Part shown: in pieces, positions 62,094 through 64,000 of the stretch
Position numbering within the stretch: position 1 is the first letter of the stretch
How the letters are laid out: every line of letters begins with the position of its first letter
Source of the DNA: Roseateles puraquae
Lineage (GTDB): Bacteria > Pseudomonadota > Gammaproteobacteria > Burkholderiales > Burkholderiaceae_C
Reading direction: 5' to 3'
Assembly (NCBI RefSeq): GCF_002205845.1
Contig: NZ_NISI01000001.1
Coordinates: 1,178,001-1,242,000 of the forward strand
Length of the DNA stretch: 64,000 nt
The notes under the pieces: model-generated
Database searches by the model: none
Told to the model about the DNA's origin: nothing
The model's input: only the letters and a program-made list of their open reading frames with translations
Position numbers and translations under genes: made by a program

Positions 62094-62130
62094 GCAGTTC
62101 TCCTTGTTGGTCAGTCATCGTAGCGACCAT

Positions 62131-62158
62131 GAAAAAGGCCAGCCCGAGGGCTGGCCTT
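62131..62158 (-). terminator. Terminator of the zinc metalloprotease gene
   Basis: On the minus strand a 10-bp stem AAGGCCAGCC/GGCTGGCCTT with a 4-nt loop is followed by TTTTTC, 22 nt after the metalloprotease stop and before the thioesterase gene. Confidence 0.92.
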
Positions 62159-62180
62159 GCAGTCCGACGAAGAACGCCGA

Positions 62181-64000
62181 TCAGCTGCGGGTCAGCGTGG
62201 CCTTGAGCATGCTGTTCAGCAGGTCCAGCGACTCGGCCAGGTGCGCCCGCGTCTCGACCGACAGGCCCGGCTTGGCCGAGGCCACGCGCAGCTCGTTGGC
62301 CAATTGCGTGGCGTGGAAGCGCGCCATCGAGAACGCGTCGGCATAAGCCGTGGCGCCATTGGTGGAGCGGTTCAGCTGGGCCTGCAGGCGCTTGAGGTAT
62401 TCGCGCTGCAGGCTGCGGCGCATGCGGTCGATCTCGGCGCCGGTCTTCAGCTCGCTGAAGATCGCGCCCTGCAGCGTGCCGTAGACCTCGTTCAGCGACA
62501 CCGCGCCCTTGCGCTGGCCTTCGGGCAGGAAGGAAGCCTGCTCAATGAGGCGGCGCGCGGTGTTGGGCGACATCAGGCGGTCCAGCACCCGGCCTTGCAG
62601 CGCGGCGACGGCGTCCGGAATGGAGAGCGGCAGGCCGCGGTCCCATTCGTTGTAGTCGACCGTCTGGGTGGCCAGGAACTCGGGCTTGAACTTGAACGAG
62701 TCGCTGGACAGCAGACCGCTGGCGATGAAGCGCAGGGCGTCGCGCTGCTGGGCGTTGTCCACCGGCTTGAAGGCCGGGCCCGTGGTCACGCCGGGCACCA
62801 CGCGCTCCGCGTAGATACCGCCCACGTACTTGCTGACGTTGTTGGCCGTCATGCCGAGCTGCCGGAAGGCATCGGCCACGGAGCGGCGGTTGCGCAGCGG
62901 GTCATCGCCCAGGTTGGCCGGGCGTGCCTGCACGCGCTCCCACAGCTCCTGGCTCAGCTTCAGGCGCTTCCTGGCGTAGGCCAGCGGGTCGTCGCCCAGG
63001 TCGCGCTGGTTGCTGCGCGGATCGAAGCCGTCGTACGGGCCGCCCACGCCCTGGTCGAAGTCATCGCCATAGGCCAGCAGCGGCTCGGTGGAGCGCGCCG
63101 CGATCTTGGCCAGCTCAGTCGTTTCCTGCTCGGCCGGCACTTGCTTGTAGGCGTATTCGATGGCCCAGTAGTCGTAGGCCCCCAGCGTGGTGTTGGTCAG
63201 GCTGGCCTTGGGCTCGCCCTTGAGCGGCAGGTTGTAGGCGTTGTAGTCCATCACCGAGTTGGAGATGCCATGGGCCTCGGTGTAGGCCTTGTCGCGCAGC
63301 TGCGCCTGCGTGACCGTGGTGGACGAACGGAAGTTGTGCTTGAGGCCGAGCGTGTGGCCCACCTCATGCATGATCACGTCCTTGACCACGGCCTGGGCCA
63401 GGGCCTCGGCTTCGGGGCCGTTCATGTCCATGCCGTCGCGCAGCGCCAGCAGGTCGAGCGCGAAGCCCAGCTCGTTGGCCTGGTCGGCCATGTAGCTGCA
63501 CTGCTCCTGCGCCAGGCGCTGGCTGCGCTCGCCCATCCAGGCGTGGGCGGCGTGGTCATGGTCGTGGGCGGACTGACCCAGCACGTCGTCGGTAGCGAGG
63601 CGGCGGGAGCCGCGGCCGAACACGTCGCTCATGCCGATGTCGGCGTCCAGGATTTCGCCGGTGCGCGGGTCACGGTTGCTCGGGCCGATGGCAAAGCCCA
63701 CGTCAGCGCCGGTGAACCAGCGGATGGACGCATGCGTGGCATCCATGTTGTCCCAGTCGGCATCGTCACGCTGCTGCTTGGCCTGCACCGCGTCCTTGAA
63801 GCCGATCTTCTCGAAGGCCTTGTTCCATTCCAGGATGCCGGCCTTGACGGCTTCGCGGTACTTGGCGGGGATGTTCTTGTCCATCCAGTAGACGATGGGC
63901 TTCACCGGCTCGGACAGGGCCGCTGACGGGTCCTTCTTCTCCAGGCGCCAGCGGGCCACCATGTGCACGCGCGGGTTGGCCTTGAGATCGTCGCCCAGGT
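62181..64000 (-). CDS. Zinc-dependent metalloprotease (DUF5117/DUF4953 type), 3' part
   Basis: The frame is open to the window edge, so only the C-terminal 606 or so residues are present. The last part of the N-terminal module is MVARWRLEKKDPSAALSEPV, followed by IVYWMDKNIPAKYREAVKAGILEWNKAFEKIGF in part (IVYWMDKNIPAKYREAV). The zinc site is HEVGHTLGLKHNF (HExxHxxGxxH) in VIMHEVGHTLGLKHNF. The C-terminal domain is helical. It is probably secreted or surface-exposed like relatives, but the signal region is outside the window. A terminator follows at 62131. Confidence 0.9.
   Translation of the reverse strand, partial: LGDDLKANPRVHMVARWRLEKKDPSAALSEPVKPIVYWMDKNIPAKYREAVKAGILEWNKAFEKIGFKDAVQAKQQRDDADWDNMDATHASIRWFTGADVGFAIGPSNRDPRTGEILDADIGMSDVFGRGSRRLATDDVLGQSAHDHDHAAHAWMGERSQRLAQEQCSYMADQANELGFALDLLALRDGMDMNGPEAEALAQAVVKDVIMHEVGHTLGLKHNFRSSTTVTQAQLRDKAYTEAHGISNSVMDYNAYNLPLKGEPKASLTNTTLGAYDYWAIEYAYKQVPAEQETTELAKIAARSTEPLLAYGDDFDQGVGGPYDGFDPRSNQRDLGDDPLAYARKRLKLSQELWERVQARPANLGDDPLRNRRSVADAFRQLGMTANNVSKYVGGIYAERVVPGVTTGPAFKPVDNAQQRDALRFIASGLLSSDSFKFKPEFLATQTVDYNEWDRGLPLSIPDAVAALQGRVLDRLMSPNTARRLIEQASFLPEGQRKGAVSLNEVYGTLQGAIFSELKTGAEIDRMRRSLQREYLKRLQAQLNRSTNGATAYADAFSMARFHATQLANELRVASAKPGLSVETRAHLAESLDLLNSMLKATLTRS

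Overview
The window is 64 kb of GC-rich chromosome from a betaproteobacterium, most likely of order Burkholderiales (Roseateles/Mitsuaria/Rubrivivax-like). The reasons are the caa3-type cytochrome oxidase cluster with DUF2970 and 37-residue assembly proteins, the yqgE-ruvX-pyrR-pyrB-pyrX operon, the rubredoxin-pilGHIJ-chpA cluster, the PA2779/PA2778 pair, and a perfect CIRCE operator in front of rpoH. No prophage, insertion sequence, integrase or CRISPR array is visible. The content is mainly core metabolism plus an unusually large set of signalling genes.

Layout. 1-1212: 5' part of an Oar-like TonB-dependent receptor (minus) broken by an in-frame TAA. 1657-3336: lipoprotein 5'-nucleotidase. 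3480-7048: hybrid histidine kinase and a response regulator-diguanylate cyclase, then tRNA-Gly(CCC). 7328-14998: PA2779/PA2778 pair, an FtsX-type permease overlapping a MASE1/CHASE hybrid kinase, and CheW. 15089-16084: CIRCE and rpoH. 16218-25405: heme A and aa3/caa3 oxidase biogenesis (sco, ctaB, ctaA, SCO-like protein, SURF1, ctaE, DUF2970, ctaG, small assembly protein, ctaD, ctaC). 25571-30134: methyltransferase, comF, trmL, gpsA, secB, grxC, rhodanese. 30204-33421: porin, short phosphate-binding-like protein and chemoreceptor. 33611-36705: gpmA, GT9 glycosyltransferase, DUF4254 and sugar isomerase-like proteins. 36707-41169: a tightly overlapping operon yqgE-ruvX-pyrR-pyrB-pyrX-plsC. 41184-45655: photolyase and a two-component cluster containing a response regulator with a dead GGDEF domain. 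45857-57164: Pil-Chp twitching chemosensory operon ending in a diguanylate cyclase. 57306-60957: thiD, hemL, mpl. 60958-61682: a 725-bp gene-free stretch occupied by a long imperfect inverted repeat. 61683-64000: thioesterase and the 3' part of a zinc metalloprotease.

How it fits together. The oxidase block holds the catalytic subunits and most of the copper and heme A delivery proteins. The signalling genes converge on phosphorelay and c-di-GMP: two active-looking diguanylate cyclases (GGEEF with RxxD inhibitory sites), one degenerate one, four sensor kinases counting ChpA, and two chemoreceptors. The strongest candidates for something undescribed are the 60992-61636 inverted-repeat element, whose arms keep a hairpin by compensatory changes, and the interrupted TonB-dependent receptor.
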